NCBI RefSeq assembly: GCF_964204645.1
Contig: NC_134031.1
Coordinates: forward strand, 19,713,307 to 19,777,306
DNA length: 64,000 bases
Direction of reading: 5' to 3'
Source: Tubulanus polymorphus
Taxonomy: Eukaryota > Nemertea > Palaeonemertea > Tubulaniformes > Tubulanidae
Shown piece after piece: positions 1 through 13,222 of the stretch. The position numbers and the translations under genes were made by a program. Each line of letters begins with the position of its first letter. The stretch's first letter is position 1. The notes beneath the pieces were generated by a model. The model searched no databases, was not told the DNA's origin, and saw nothing but the letters and a program-made list of their open reading frames with translations.

Positions 1-10
1 ACTTAACTGA

Positions 11-310
11 AGAAATGTGGAACTGGATCCTGGTTTATAAGACTCTGAAATACCAAATATTGTCAGTTGTGCTTATAAGAACAGATTTGTTCTTTGTAAG
101 CTTGTTCAGTTGGCTTTAAATTCCTGGTTCCTATGTTTTTGTTGTTATATCATGTAATTGAGATTGAAACAAGACACACGGGGTATTATTATCATTATCT
201 CCTCAGGGATAACTTATTCAATATATTACCATGAAAATCTGTGTGTAATACTGACTGTGAGTGTTTATCACATCATGTTTGTATTAAATATGTATTTCTT
301 TAAAAGTAAT
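11..310. repeat. Copy A of a ~290-bp repeat (second copy at 2973-3258)
   Basis: This block begins agaaatgtggaactggatcc and ends near a tattaaat motif. It recurs in the same orientation at 2973-3258 with small indels and about 90% identity by eye. It holds no long open frame. It could be 3' flank of a gene lying left of the window, duplicated with a SELENOW-sized unit, or one of two insertions of a dispersed repeat. The sequence to the right of each copy differs, so the duplicated unit ends here. Confidence 0.8.
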
Positions 311-836
311 AGTTTTGTTTGTTGATTACATTTGTGATTTGTTGATCATTAGCTGCTATTGTAATCATTCATGCCAGGGCAATTTTGATATCTCTCCTTG
401 CCTGGCCGATTCGAAGAGACGCCATCTTAACCCGGAGTAATTTGTTACTTTACACGCTTGACATGCATTGAAAATGTAAAATGGAAGATGGTGTAAAGAC
501 TGGTTCGTAGTCAAAACGGTAACCATTCCGTGCTGTAGGATTTCGGAGTCACCCTAGCTCCGCATTGTGATCCCGGCTCGTGACAATCAATACGTTTTAA
601 GAGAAAAAAGTGCAATGTAATATCTTGAAATATACAGGCCTATATGGAGAATAAAATAGATAAAGAGCGTGTGTTAGAAGGGTTTTATGGACAGATGATA
701 TTCCTCTGGGATTCGAACCCAATCTGATTTGACTGAGTCTATATAACGCTCGTTCCACCCAGCTGTATACATTCGATTCCTAAGCTGCTAAGCGCGAGTG
801 TTATTTCGACGAGCGTACAGTACAGACAGTGTTAAA
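311..836. other. SELENOW upstream region
   Basis: This AT-rich stretch lies before the SELENOW start codon and presumably holds its promoter and 5' UTR. No clear TATA box was identified. It contains a tRNA-like remnant on the minus strand near 705-778. Nothing else was recognised. Confidence 0.4.
705..778 (-). repeat. tRNA-like sequence / SINE head remnant
   Basis: On the minus strand there is an A-box-like segment (agctgggtggaacgagcg) followed by a B box (gggttcgaatccc) with a pairable T-arm. The expected seven-base acceptor stem does not pair with the sequence at the other end. It is therefore read as a tRNA pseudogene or SINE head and not as a working tRNA. Confidence 0.5.
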
Positions 837-2267
837 ATGGGTGTTAAAGTTCATATAGAATATTGGTAAGGTTGCAATACACTTTTTGATTACCTGAGAA
901 AGGCCTAGCTAGGTTATTACAGCGGGGGAAATTAGGAATTTGGCGCTAAACGTTACCTCATTAAATAATGCTGATGATAGTGTGTGTGTCAGTGTGTTCC
1001 TTTATTTCTTTCTAATTCTTGGCTCTTACTCCTAAGACCTAGACAAGTGGCGATATTTTGCCAATGTGCCATTTGATTTACACTGCGGTGCATGGTTTTA
1101 GACGCCGTGCGCAACTAAGAAAATTTGGAAGGAATGTGTGGAGAACTGCGAAGAGAGAAATAGAGTAGTGTTAATGTATTCCGAACACGGGCCGGGGAAT
1201 TAATTGCTATCGTAGCATCTCTCCACTAAACCACCAAAAGACATATTTGATGTCAACATTTCGATATTTGAATTGCATCCTTTAATTTCATGTTTGCCTC
1301 CCCCAAATCCTAAATTTTGTTCAGCCTAGTGGTAGGCCTAGGCGTAGTAGATACTTTGGACGGGACATGCAAGGTGCGATGTTATAGCTGAAAAAATGTG
1401 TTCGATTATTTTTCAGTGGCAAGTGAGGTTACAGACCTCGCTTCCGGGAGTTGAGCCAGCAAATTAGCGAGGCTTGCCCTGAAGCCGAGGTCTCTGGCTC
1501 TGTCGGACGATCCTGTAAGTATGGTATAAAAAACTGCCCTCATTTTCCAAAAACATTTATTGCAGGAAATTTGTAAAATTTGTTTGCATTTTTTCAGCTT
1601 CGTTCGAAGTGACTGTGAACGATGAGTTGGTTTTTTCCAAGCTGAAAAGCAATGAATTTCCAGTTGCGAAAGAGGTAATTATCAAAAACCTAATGTTGTG
1701 CGCATTAATTCATAACAACTATGATAATTAGGTCAGTGATAGTTCTATCTCTGATCTCGCTCAATTATAACTAGACTTGCAAGAAACGCTATAAGGCTAG
1801 AGGACTGACGGGCTTAAACACAGGATGAATAACTCTTTGCATTCAGTAGCCTAAAATGGGATGTTTAACATTTAAACATATGGTGTCATGTTATAATACT
1901 ATGTCGGCCTATAGAATGACTCATCATTCAGTCACAATAATCCGACTACCATTTATGACTTACAATTGTTCAGAGTCATTGGCCTATGTCTACAGACAGA
2001 TCAATGCTTGAATAAGAAAAGGAGATTTAAAAAGTCAAAAGATCACATGAGGACACATTGAATGGAACTTGAATTCAAAGTCTGACCTAGTTGTGACCTG
2101 TATAGTAATGTTATTTCCTGGGCTTATCTGATCAGTTTAGCATTGCGCCAGTCTAAGGGCAATGCATGCTCTGTTTTAATCTGTTAAGGATTATATTGTA
2201 ATGATTTTTACGTTGTAATTTTCTCCAGGTGATCGAGAAAGTGAAGGCAGCTGCGAATAAATCTTAA
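837..2267 (+). CDS. SELENOW: Selenoprotein W (Sec-containing Rdx family thioredoxin-like protein)
   Basis: Coding exons are 837-865, 1417-1514, 1598-1674 and 2229-2267, all with GT-AG introns. They give about 80 aa against roughly 87 in vertebrate SELENOW. The start (MGVKVHIEY) runs into C10-G-K-U13-G-Y, where U13 is an in-frame TGA at 1424-1426. C10 is split by intron 1 (TG|T). This is the family's CxxU redox motif with Sec at the usual residue 13, at the end of the first beta strand of the Rdx fold. The sheet then continues through FEVTVNDELVFSK, and the protein ends with a helix VIEKVKAAANKS and TAA. Known family role: small cytosolic thiol-redox protein. A candidate SECIS lies in the 3' UTR at 2707-2758. 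Annotation software that treats TGA as stop will miss or truncate this gene. Confidence 0.9.
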
Positions 2268-2706
2268 AACTCAACGATCTGAACTGCTGAAATCATTATG
2301 ACGGTGCTGTGTCATTTTATATTCTACTGGTGATGGAACAGCGAACCTCAATATCTGGAAAATTATCAGTGATCACAATCAACTTATGCAGGAATGATGA
2401 AGGCAATGAAATAAATGGCTAGAAACTTGATGGAATTCAACATTGAATTTTTATCCCGACAGAATTCGACACTGAACTCCTTTTACTGCAGTGTTGCATC
2501 TAGTTATGAATTGTACCAATAGATGGCGCATGAGTAAAGGCTAATCTTTCAATTCTGCAGTTGGAGGATGTTTTATATCTGTGTACAACTACCCCCCCTG
2601 GCGGTCATCATTTTCATTATTCAAGCATGCATTCGTATTGTGATCGCTCTGTTGAAATATCGTCGTTATATTCACGTGGTCATCACGCCTGACTGGAACT
2701 TACATC

Positions 2707-2758
2707 ATGACGGCACGAGACCGCAAACGTCCTCACTCGACGTTGGTTTCTGCTCGAT
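2707..2758 (+). promoter_or_regulatory. Candidate SECIS element (form 2)
   Basis: A hairpin starts at ATGA (2707-2710). Helix II pairs 2712-2715 with 2751-2754 (C2716 bulged) and GAGACC 2717-2722 with GGTTTC 2745-2750. The unpaired GCAA at 2723-2726 supplies the AA motif. A short helix III pairs ACGTC 2727-2731 with GACGT 2739-2743 under a 7-nt loop. The 3' core is CGAT 2755-2758. Spacing from quartet to AA is 14 nt, slightly long. The odd point is C at 2755 where U or G is usual. Position, architecture and the Sec codon upstream support it; folding was done by eye. Confidence 0.55.
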
Positions 2759-2819
2759 TTAAACCCTCGTAAACGCTAGGCTCATTCCCGTGATGACGCA
2801 ACCTGAATTTATGACGATA

Positions 2820-2825
2820 AATAAA
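2820..2825 (+). promoter_or_regulatory. Poly(A) signal AATAAA, SELENOW
   Basis: A canonical hexamer about 550 nt after the SELENOW stop and 62 nt after the SECIS-like hairpin, in the right orientation. Confidence 0.55.
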
Positions 2826-2972
2826 ACTTTTCTCCGAGGTGCAGATCGTGATATATATTTTTCGCTACATTTAATTCCTGTATACATATAGATATGATGG
2901 TTAGGCCCCCACAGCATACTCGTATTAACTCTTTATTTTTGTTGGAGGAACCCTGTCACTAAAAACTAGTCT

Positions 2973-3258
2973 AGAAATGTGGAACTGGATCCTGGTCTTT
3001 AAGACTCTAAAATACCAAATATTGCCAGTTGTGCTTATGAGAACAGATTTGTTCTCTGTAATCTTATTTATATGTTGGCTATAAATTCCTGGTTCCTATG
3101 TTGTTGTTATATCGTGTAATTGAGATTGAAACAGACATACGGAGTAGTATTATCATTATCTCCTCAGGGATAACTTATTCAATATAAAGATCTGTGTGTA
3201 TTACTGCGAGTGTTTATCACATCATGTTTGTATTAAATACGTATTTCTTAAAAACTAA
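2973..3258. repeat. Copy B of the left-edge repeat
   Basis: This matches 11-310 in the same orientation through most of its length, including the tctcctcagggataactt and tcacatcatgtttgtatt blocks. It lies just past the SELENOW poly(A) signal. It has no coding content. Confidence 0.8.
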
Positions 3259-3555
3259 TCATCATCTTTTGAGTTTTATTCTCTTTATTTTTGTGCGTAT
3301 TTAGTTCTATGAGTATATATATATATATCTGAAGTAATTTTTCGAAGGATTTAAAATTTGGCAATTTTATTACTAACTCAATAACTTAAACATACATATG
3401 CTCTGCTCATGTCGGATGTATTAGGACCATAAAAATGTGTCCGACTTGAGTAATACCCGAGTTGGATTTTATGTATTTATTAGTGTCACAAAAATAGTTC
3501 GACAAACATCAAAGTTGATAGGATCAGACTGTGGTGGAGTCTACTGTATCAGTAA

Positions 3556-3813
3556 CAGGGTCCGATCTAAGCACTTGCCCGATTGCCCGGGACCAGTATA
3601 TTCTCATCAGGGCAAGTAGGTTATCATTATCGCTTATCCCCTGGGCAAGTACAATTTTATGTCACAAAGCTTTTTCCCACTCGATCCAACGGATTATAGT
3701 GCTACCAATCGGACTGCCTGTGTAGGGCAAGTAGCTTTTGGAGGGGGGCAAGCGAAATTTCAGATGTGCTTGCCCTCCGGGCTAGTGGCTTTCATTCTTT
3801 AGATCGGACCCTG
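3556..3813. mobile_element. MITE-like element with 15-bp terminal inverted repeats
   Basis: It starts CAGGGTCCGATCTAA and ends with the exact reverse complement TTAGATCGGACCCTG, 258 bp in all. The interior repeats the word gggcaagt or its complement several times. No transposase is present, so it is non-autonomous. No clear target-site duplication was seen, and the superfamily is not assigned. Confidence 0.7.
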
Positions 3814-4749
3814 CTGTTAATATCTCATTTCCTCTTCATGTGTCTCTAATTTCACTGGTTTCCATCAAAGTTGACCTTCATAACCAAACATTGGTACTCA
3901 ATTTGACTGCCATGTAAGGTGCAATAACGCATTACTGTTATTGGGTATGTATGCACCATTGGACCCGAACCATGGAGGACTACATGTGACTCATTTTTGA
4001 GACCAGACCTTAATTCACGATCAGAGCTTGCAATATAAAGTCTTAAATACTGCTTAATGTTATTTTCAATAGAATATATTTGAATCATCATTTTACTGGT
4101 CACATGATCAGAAATATAACAAACTGAATACAATGTTAAAATCATTCATCATTCAGATCTTTACAAATAATACGCAGAAAAAAGCTCCATTTATTCAGAA
4201 ATTACGACATATCAGGCTAACCTCATACGGGTTCACAGTGTTAATGGAGACCTATGGCATGGAACGAGTTCCATAATTGTGAGTTGTATATCTTGAGCTC
4301 TGTGGCCTTAACTGAACTGTGGAACTACAGGTCTCCGGTTATCATACGTATCACTATGAACCCAGTGAACTGATGTAATCAAAATCATGCAGATGACTCA
4401 TGTATTTAGAATGAATGACCACATGTCACGATTCACAATGGATCAAAATTAAGATAAACCCAATGCTGTATTACTGAACGACTTATAATGATGACCACTC
4501 GCGTACAATGAAATGATATTTGAAGGTAATGAACTAGATTTCGATTAACCTAGAAGTATGCATGGATATCATTCCGAATGATTACTGTAAGGTAAGGCAG
4601 AATGAGTTTCAGTCGAAAAACTACTGTCCCTTTTAACATCAATTCCTGGTTTATTGAGTAAGGGAAGTCATAAACTACGGTAACTGCTTGAACGATGAAA
4701 AGTGAAAGTGTTTGAATACTGATATGAGCGTTATGTAATTATCGACTAC

Positions 4750-4836
4750 ATCCTCCCACGGCAGGGATTCGAACCTAATGGCATCGCTACACTCGGCCAC
4801 GGCACGAACCCCTGCCACTGTAGACCGGGTGCGCAG
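4750..4836 (-). repeat. tRNA-derived SINE head
   Basis: The minus strand reads a tRNA-Leu/Ser-like A box (gtggccgagtgtagcgatg) followed by a B box ggttcgaatccc. It is preceded by a gcgcacccggtcta block shared with the copy at 4944-5013. Confidence 0.55.
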
Positions 4837-4943
4837 GTACATGCGCAGCTTTCAGATTGCTTGTTCAATCGCTGAGACAAATTTCATGGAAGAACTTCTA
4901 AATGGGAAACCCCAGGCTAAAATAAAACAGGATTTCTGATTGG

Positions 4944-5013
4944 CTGCGCACTCGGTCTAGTGTGGCAGGGCAATCTCGATGCCATCAGGTTTGAATCCCT
5001 ACTGGGGGAAGAT
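4944..5013 (+). repeat. Second SINE head, inverted relative to the first
   Basis: It shares gcgcactcggtctagtg, gatgccatcaggtt and a decayed B box (ggtttgaatccc) with the element at 4750-4836, in opposite orientation. The pair could form a stem with a loop of about 100 nt if transcribed. Confidence 0.5.
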
Positions 5014-6234
5014 AAATTGACTACGGCATAACAACAGCAGATTCTTACTTTCTGCTGAAGCCCAATGAATACAGTAGACCCCAAACCACAGCTATGTAGT
5101 AATATTCCAACATATTAACTGAAATTTTAAGCTGATCTTTGTATTTAGAAAGCATTTCAGAGCGTGGGGTTACATGGAGTCAACCGTAAAATGATTGAGT
5201 ATATTTACAGCCAGTTCAGTCGAGAAAATGGAAGAAATAAAGTTTAAACATTTCCGTATACAATATACATTATATATGTACCTACGTACAAAATGTCTAC
5301 AGCATCACTAAAAATCATCAGAAAAAATATCTTTCGGTGGAAAATGTCAAGATCAGTTTCAGTTGATCAGATTTAAATCCTACCCCGCAGCGCCAAGTCC
5401 GGCAATAACTAAAGTACAGAATCTAGTTCATCAAGGTATACACTAGTTTCTAGGCATGTGATTGATTCAGCATGTAACAAGACTATCACGAAATGGAAAA
5501 TGTGACCGAAACTCATCCATCGGCAAACAGCACCACACAAACTATCGAAGCTATTTAGTTTTTTAGAAGCATTTTATTATATTTTTTCTGAAAGAATACT
5601 TAAGACATTATTCTCGGTACATTTCACTAGTACTTTACGTGAAATTTTTTTTTTTTCTGGAACAACAAAAATTCAAAAATCATCTTATTTGCACATATCC
5701 TTAACTAGTTCTAAAACACCCAAAACCTCTGGTTCCAACTGTGGCAGGCGAGGGCTCCTACTCTGGCAATCCCGAGGACCCATAATTTGAGAGACACTTT
5801 CTCGAAGTTCATGAAAAATTCGATTAACAGTAATTTTCATACCGATATCCAAAAATACAGATTGGTCGAATGAAAGATGCAGCCCTTATTGTCAAGCATT
5901 GCCTATAGTTGAGCTTGTATTACAGGGCTATAATGAAATATTCTACTTCCCATCAGAAATATAATTACAAACAACTGACAGCCATTATATTGACTAACTG
6001 ATACATAATTAAACGGTTGTATAATTAACGGATTGGAAAGAAAGGAATTTGACACAGGGTTCTGGAACATGTTCTTGAGTTCTTTGTTGAAGCTTTATAC
6101 TCAACGATGAACTTATCTAAACACGATAGTCAAATTCCAGGACCAAGTAAAACATGTCTGAGTTTTCACAATGAAAAAATCACATTTACTTATATCGACT
6201 GTATACGTGAGACTTTTAATTTGTGATGATTCAA

Positions 6235-6240
6235 TTTATT
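6235..6240 (-). promoter_or_regulatory. Candidate poly(A) signal for SURF4
   Basis: TTTATT on the plus strand reads AATAAA on the minus strand, about 520 nt past the SURF4 stop codon. It is one of several possible signals in an AT-rich flank. Confidence 0.35.
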
Positions 6241-6759
6241 AATTGTAAGTCATCATTTGGATAAGTCGTCAACATAATGATCCGCCAAACTATGACTTAA
6301 CCCTTTCACTCCTAGATAATCAGATGGCGTTAGCTTATTTTTGATGATGCATGTATGTGGTGACGCCTATACAGCCGGATATGAACTAAAATGCAAGATG
6401 GTCTTCTGCTAATCAATAAACACTTCATGTACTGTGTAGTGTGCTGTGCTGTTACTAGCACACTTTTACAGGTCATATACAACTGACTGAAACTTCAGTC
6501 GCAATGACCGAAATTTTGGTCGCTATTAGCGTTAGTACTGAACAGAGCGATTTTGACTAAAGCATTCATTTGTAACCGAGAAGTCTGAAACAGGGTCCAG
6601 GTGTCTAGTTTTAGTCCAGGGGATGATTTTATGTCCTTGTTCCCTTTTTCCTCAATCCACACACACAATTAAGCAGCAATTCTAAATCAAAACCTTTCAC
6701 GACAACTTCGTCCAGTCTGTCTTTGATATTTAAAAGTCTTTGGTCAGCTATTTTTTTCC

Positions 6760-8819
<2,060 letters not shown>

Positions 8820-10010
8820 TTTGAACAGAAATGTGATTTTTTTCGCGTCAGCAGCAACGACTTGACATATGCAGAACCCGGAAGAGATACAGCGCCGATC
8901 TATGGCTGTTACAATGGCTGTAGACAGTCCCTCCAAGTCTCAGTGTTTAAAGTAGATTTATTTTTTGGTGCCGGACATTTTTGGTAGGATTAGCACATCA
9001 AATAAAATGAATAAATTATTTGAATATTTTCGACAATGTTTCTGTTCGAGGTAAATGCCAATAATTTAAATGAAACAGTTCAGTTGTAGATTAAAGGTGG
9101 GAGGTAAACTAGCCGATGGCACGGGTCGCCACGTTTACATACGGGTCGGCGTTTCAGTAAAATGTTTACGAGAAATAATCAAAAGTTTTTTCCAAAGATT
9201 CGTGAAGAAAAACTAGTTCTTATAACATTGATAGAATTATAAATGCATATTTCTAGTAAATTGAATGAAATTTTAATGATTTTATTTGGTTTTAGCATTA
9301 GTGATAACTTAATAAAAACTATCATCGTTTTACCACCGAGTTCTTGTTTTTGTTCAAACTTGATTGATAATCTCTTATCAAATTTTTCTAATATAACAAA
9401 TAATCAATTTAGTAGTTCATTTGGTATTACTCAAACAAAAATTAATTCAATTGAATACCTTTTGATCGTATCGTTAATGAAATTGAGTAAGAGTTGATTA
9501 AAAATTATAAGTTTATCGAGATTAAGTTTGTTTACGGTTGCCATGCCAAGTTTGGGGACAAATTATAACCACATTGACTTAAAAAACCACCCAAACCCAT
9601 TTTAACGCTGCAGTTTCGTGGTATGTACCTTTTCTTTCTGATAATTTACACATTTTAAAACACTGTAACGAGGTGATTTGTTCGAAATCAATGGAGTTTT
9701 TTTGTAATTATGATAAATGACAGTAAAAACAGGAGGGCACCTGTCAAAAAAGTGTCATCTGTCAAATTTTCATAATTTCAAATTTTGATTTCAAATTTAA
9801 ACCCCATATCTGGCTCTGTCTGTGATGATGATTTTTATGGTTGTCTCCAGACTCTATGTACATTTCGTACTATCATATATATCAACTTTCAGGTCAAGTC
9901 TGAGGATTTCAAGGAAGGGAGTTTACATTTACAAGTAGGATTATCGTCTCATTTCAGTAACAGTCTGTGTCTGAATGAAAGTTTGATAGACGCGCGGACT
10001 CTGATGAAAT
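8820..10010. promoter_or_regulatory. Divergent SURF4-FHAD1 intergenic region
   Basis: About 1.2 kb separates the two start codons, which point away from each other, so the genes may share a promoter region. A 3'-splice-like ctttcag at about 9888-9894 suggests that FHAD1 has a non-coding first exon upstream with the coding exon beginning near 9895. The open frame at 9243-9497 is very AT-rich and has no recognisable content. Confidence 0.45.
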
Positions 10011-13000
10011 ATGAGTGTAAAAGGCATTCTGAAAACTGCTGATGGATTTTTCCAATTGGGTCCGAAGATAACAACAGTTGGACGTGAAGGCTGTGATCTT
10101 ATAATACAGGTAAGGCCATCATTTCATTTTCCAGAAACAGACTTGAAGAAGGTCAAAAAGGTGAAATAGATATGCTAAACCCAATATCTTGGTGTAATTT
10201 AAGAAATATAATGTGTTTATTGTTTCCTTAAGAGTTCTCTCGACCCCTTACATGTACGCCTTTGATTGTTATATGGTAGTTTACGTATGATATTTTGTAG
10301 AGCGCTAGTGTGGAACCTCAACACGCTATCATTGAATTCAGCGATTCAGAAAACTGTTTCATTTTACAAGATTTGAACACATCGCAGGGAACATACGTCA
10401 ACGATTGTCGAGTTCAAAACGCAGCCGTCCGATTGGCTCCCGCTGATATAGTCAGGTTCGGATATAATGGACAGCCGTATAGTTTACAGGTTGACAATAT
10501 CTCAGTGGTGAGTTAATTAAGAGAAAATTCAAAGTGGAAAGAGAGAAGTCAGAGGAATAAGTAACCCCCAACCTAAACGGTGGACACTGACTCAGGGAAT
10601 CAAAAAAAAATCTAGAGAAAAAAGGAATTCAATATTCTAACTGATTGTAGTTTACAGGTTGACAATATCTCAGTGGTGAGTTTTTTAAGAGAAAATTCAA
10701 AGTTGAAAGAGAGAAGTCAGAGGAATAAGTAACCCCCAACCTAGACATGGCGGTCACTGACTCAGGGAATCAGAAAAATCTAGAGAAAAAAGGAATTCAG
10801 ATAATGTTAATGACCGTGTGTTTCTTTATCAATTCAATAATGAAAAATGAATGACTTGTAACATTTCAAACCTAGAAATTTCTCTGATTCACTGAATTTT
10901 GTGTAATCACATGGAAAACTCAGGGTATTTGTTACTGGACAGAAAGTGGCGGCACTGGATCTGGATTGTTATAGTTTTCTCTAGACTACGAACGTACATT
11001 TCATACAGTCAATATTCTAACTGATTGTAATTGTATTACAGCTGCCGTACCCTCCTGTTCAACAGCGTCCGGCGTGGACAGCACCGATCACTGTCCTCAA
11101 CGATGACATCATCCGACCACCGCAACCGCTGCAACCTGTCTCGACACCGGCCAGTTTCCCGTTCCTGGCGACGGTGACGAATAGCGCGTACTCCACGCAA
11201 CCTCGACCTCCGAGCGTTTCGATGAGATCTCGTCCGGTCAGCGCCGGGTCTCGCGGCAGTCCGAAAATGATGTCGCCGAACCTCGCACAACGAAGTAGGT
11301 ATAAAACAGAAAAGTTTTCCCAGACCGAGGAGTTTAATGAATTCTCCATAGAACTAGTTGATTTCAATTCTTTTACTTCTTTAAGTGTCAAATTCTAACA
11401 AAGAACTGTAAAACTGGCTCATTTTGCTAGATTGTCTTAATGCCTTTTTGTTTGTGAATTTGTAGGTGTAACTGGTGCGTGGGTTTCAGCCCCTGTTTCT
11501 AGTAGTCAGCGTCCAGGAATCACTGTCATTTCTAATTCACCCAGTAATGAAATGATTCTCCTTCAAGAAAAGGTATGATAGCATTTTCTAGCTAAACTCT
11601 TCTCAGCGAAGATAATTCAAAAAACAAAATGACAAATTTCTATTTTTTTTTCTCAGGAGCAGAGGATTTTACAGCTAAATCAGGAGTTAAGTCGTTTGAA
11701 CGCCGTTGAGAAAGACAGCCAACGAAAGGATCAAATTTTGGTGCAACTTCGCGACGAAGTCAACCAACTTCGTCAGTCTCAGAGTAACATGATGTCCGAC
11801 CCGGATGTCACTCAGAAATTATTACAGCTTGAAAACGAAGTTTTAGCGAAGAAAGAAGAGGTGAATCAAGTTAAAGATCAGGTGAGATGCAGCACACTCT
11901 TCCTTGCTGATATATTACTGGGTTGATTTCTATGAAATCCCATCTTTAGTATAAGCTTACATTACCATATATATGACCATCACGTTACCATTTACATTTT
12001 AATCAATCTCAGTTAAAACTTTGATTCAGTTAAATCGAATGCAGAAATTATCGTCGAATCAACCAGCGGGTACGCTGCGACACGAACTGAACGAGAAACT
12101 CGTCGAAGTGAACAGCGTACGCACGCAACTCGAGCGAACTCGTAAAGATAAAGACATCACATCGGGACTCGTCACTCAAATGCAGCGCGACATGTCGAGT
12201 AAAGATTCCACGATCAGTCGGTTGACGCGCGAAATCGAAAATCTTAAACGCGACGGCCGAGAAAAAGACGTTCAATTGTCGGCTTTAACCGCAAAAGTAC
12301 GTTCAAAATAGATCGATGAAGGGTGGTTGTTATCAATCAAAAACTGTTTATACGTTGCTTAACTTCTTAGTCAATTTACGATTGTATTTTATGTTCAAAA
12401 TCTAACATGTTGGCCACTTACCGGTACCTGGAAAATCAGAGGTTTCAGATGAAAATCTAGCCCTAACTTGGATCCCGCTTTATGAAAAAGTCTACAAACC
12501 TTTTTTTGGTTTTCTTAATCCAGTTCGCTAGATTGAAAGAGAACAAACTAGCCCTCGACGAAATGGAAGCCAAAGATAAAGAGTTGACGAATCTACGACA
12601 GAAATTCAAGGCCGCCGAAAATTCCGTGCAAGAACAGAAAGAGCTGGTCTCTTCGCTGAAAGAAGAGCTGGAGAAAATCAAGGAGAATACGTCAAAAGAT
12701 ACGACGGTAAGTGAATGATTTAGAGACCTTGTTCTAAGTGAAATATCAGAGAGATTCAAGTCACGTGTAATTATGTTTCCCTGTTTGGAAATATTTGGGA
12801 ATTTGAATGATTTTTCTCAACTCGGGAGATGTTTGGGAAATTCACATTTTACTCTTCGTGAAGCATAGTTCTGGGATTACAGTTGTAACTGCGAACCTGA
12901 AACGGAGTCAGTTTTTAGTAGGAAAACGTACGGGTTTGCAGTAAATTATTTGATGTATATGTTTTCAAACAGAATTTAAAGAAGATGACCGCTGAATTGG

Positions 13001-13132
13001 ACCAGGTTAAAGCTCAATTACTCGACACACAACGATCGGAAAGACAAGTTCGTATCGACAATGAACAAACATCAAAACAAGTGAGTATCCTCTCTCTCTC
13101 TCTATCCTCTCTCTCCCTCTCCCTCCCTCTCT

Positions 13133-13222
<90 letters not shown>

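Larger units (their letters stand above)
2268..2860 (+). other. SELENOW: SELENOW 3' UTR
   Basis: This non-coding stretch follows the TAA. It holds the SECIS-like hairpin at 2707-2758 and a canonical AATAAA at 2820-2825, so cleavage is expected around 2840-2860. The small open frames inside it look incidental. Confidence 0.6.
3259..6230. other. Intergenic region between SELENOW and SURF4
   Basis: The two genes converge here. The region holds a MITE (3556-3813) and an inverted pair of tRNA-derived SINE heads (4750-4836 and 4944-5013). Otherwise it is AT-rich with no coding signal. The open frames at 3437-3725 run through the MITE, and the one at 3852-4145 has no recognisable content. Confidence 0.6.

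Noticed and set aside
2568-2762. 64-aa hydrophobic open frame after SELENOW
   Set aside because: It lies in the SELENOW 3' UTR over the SECIS-like hairpin and resembles no known protein.
2811-2850. Alternative SECIS reading with ATGACGAT pairing to ATCGTGAT
   Set aside because: The core words pair well, but only four base pairs follow before mismatches, and the poly(A) signal lies inside it, so cleavage would likely destroy it.
11036-11391. Minus-strand frames of 84 and 110 aa
   Set aside because: They are antisense shadows of FHAD1 exon 3, whose plus-strand frame fits splice sites and phase.
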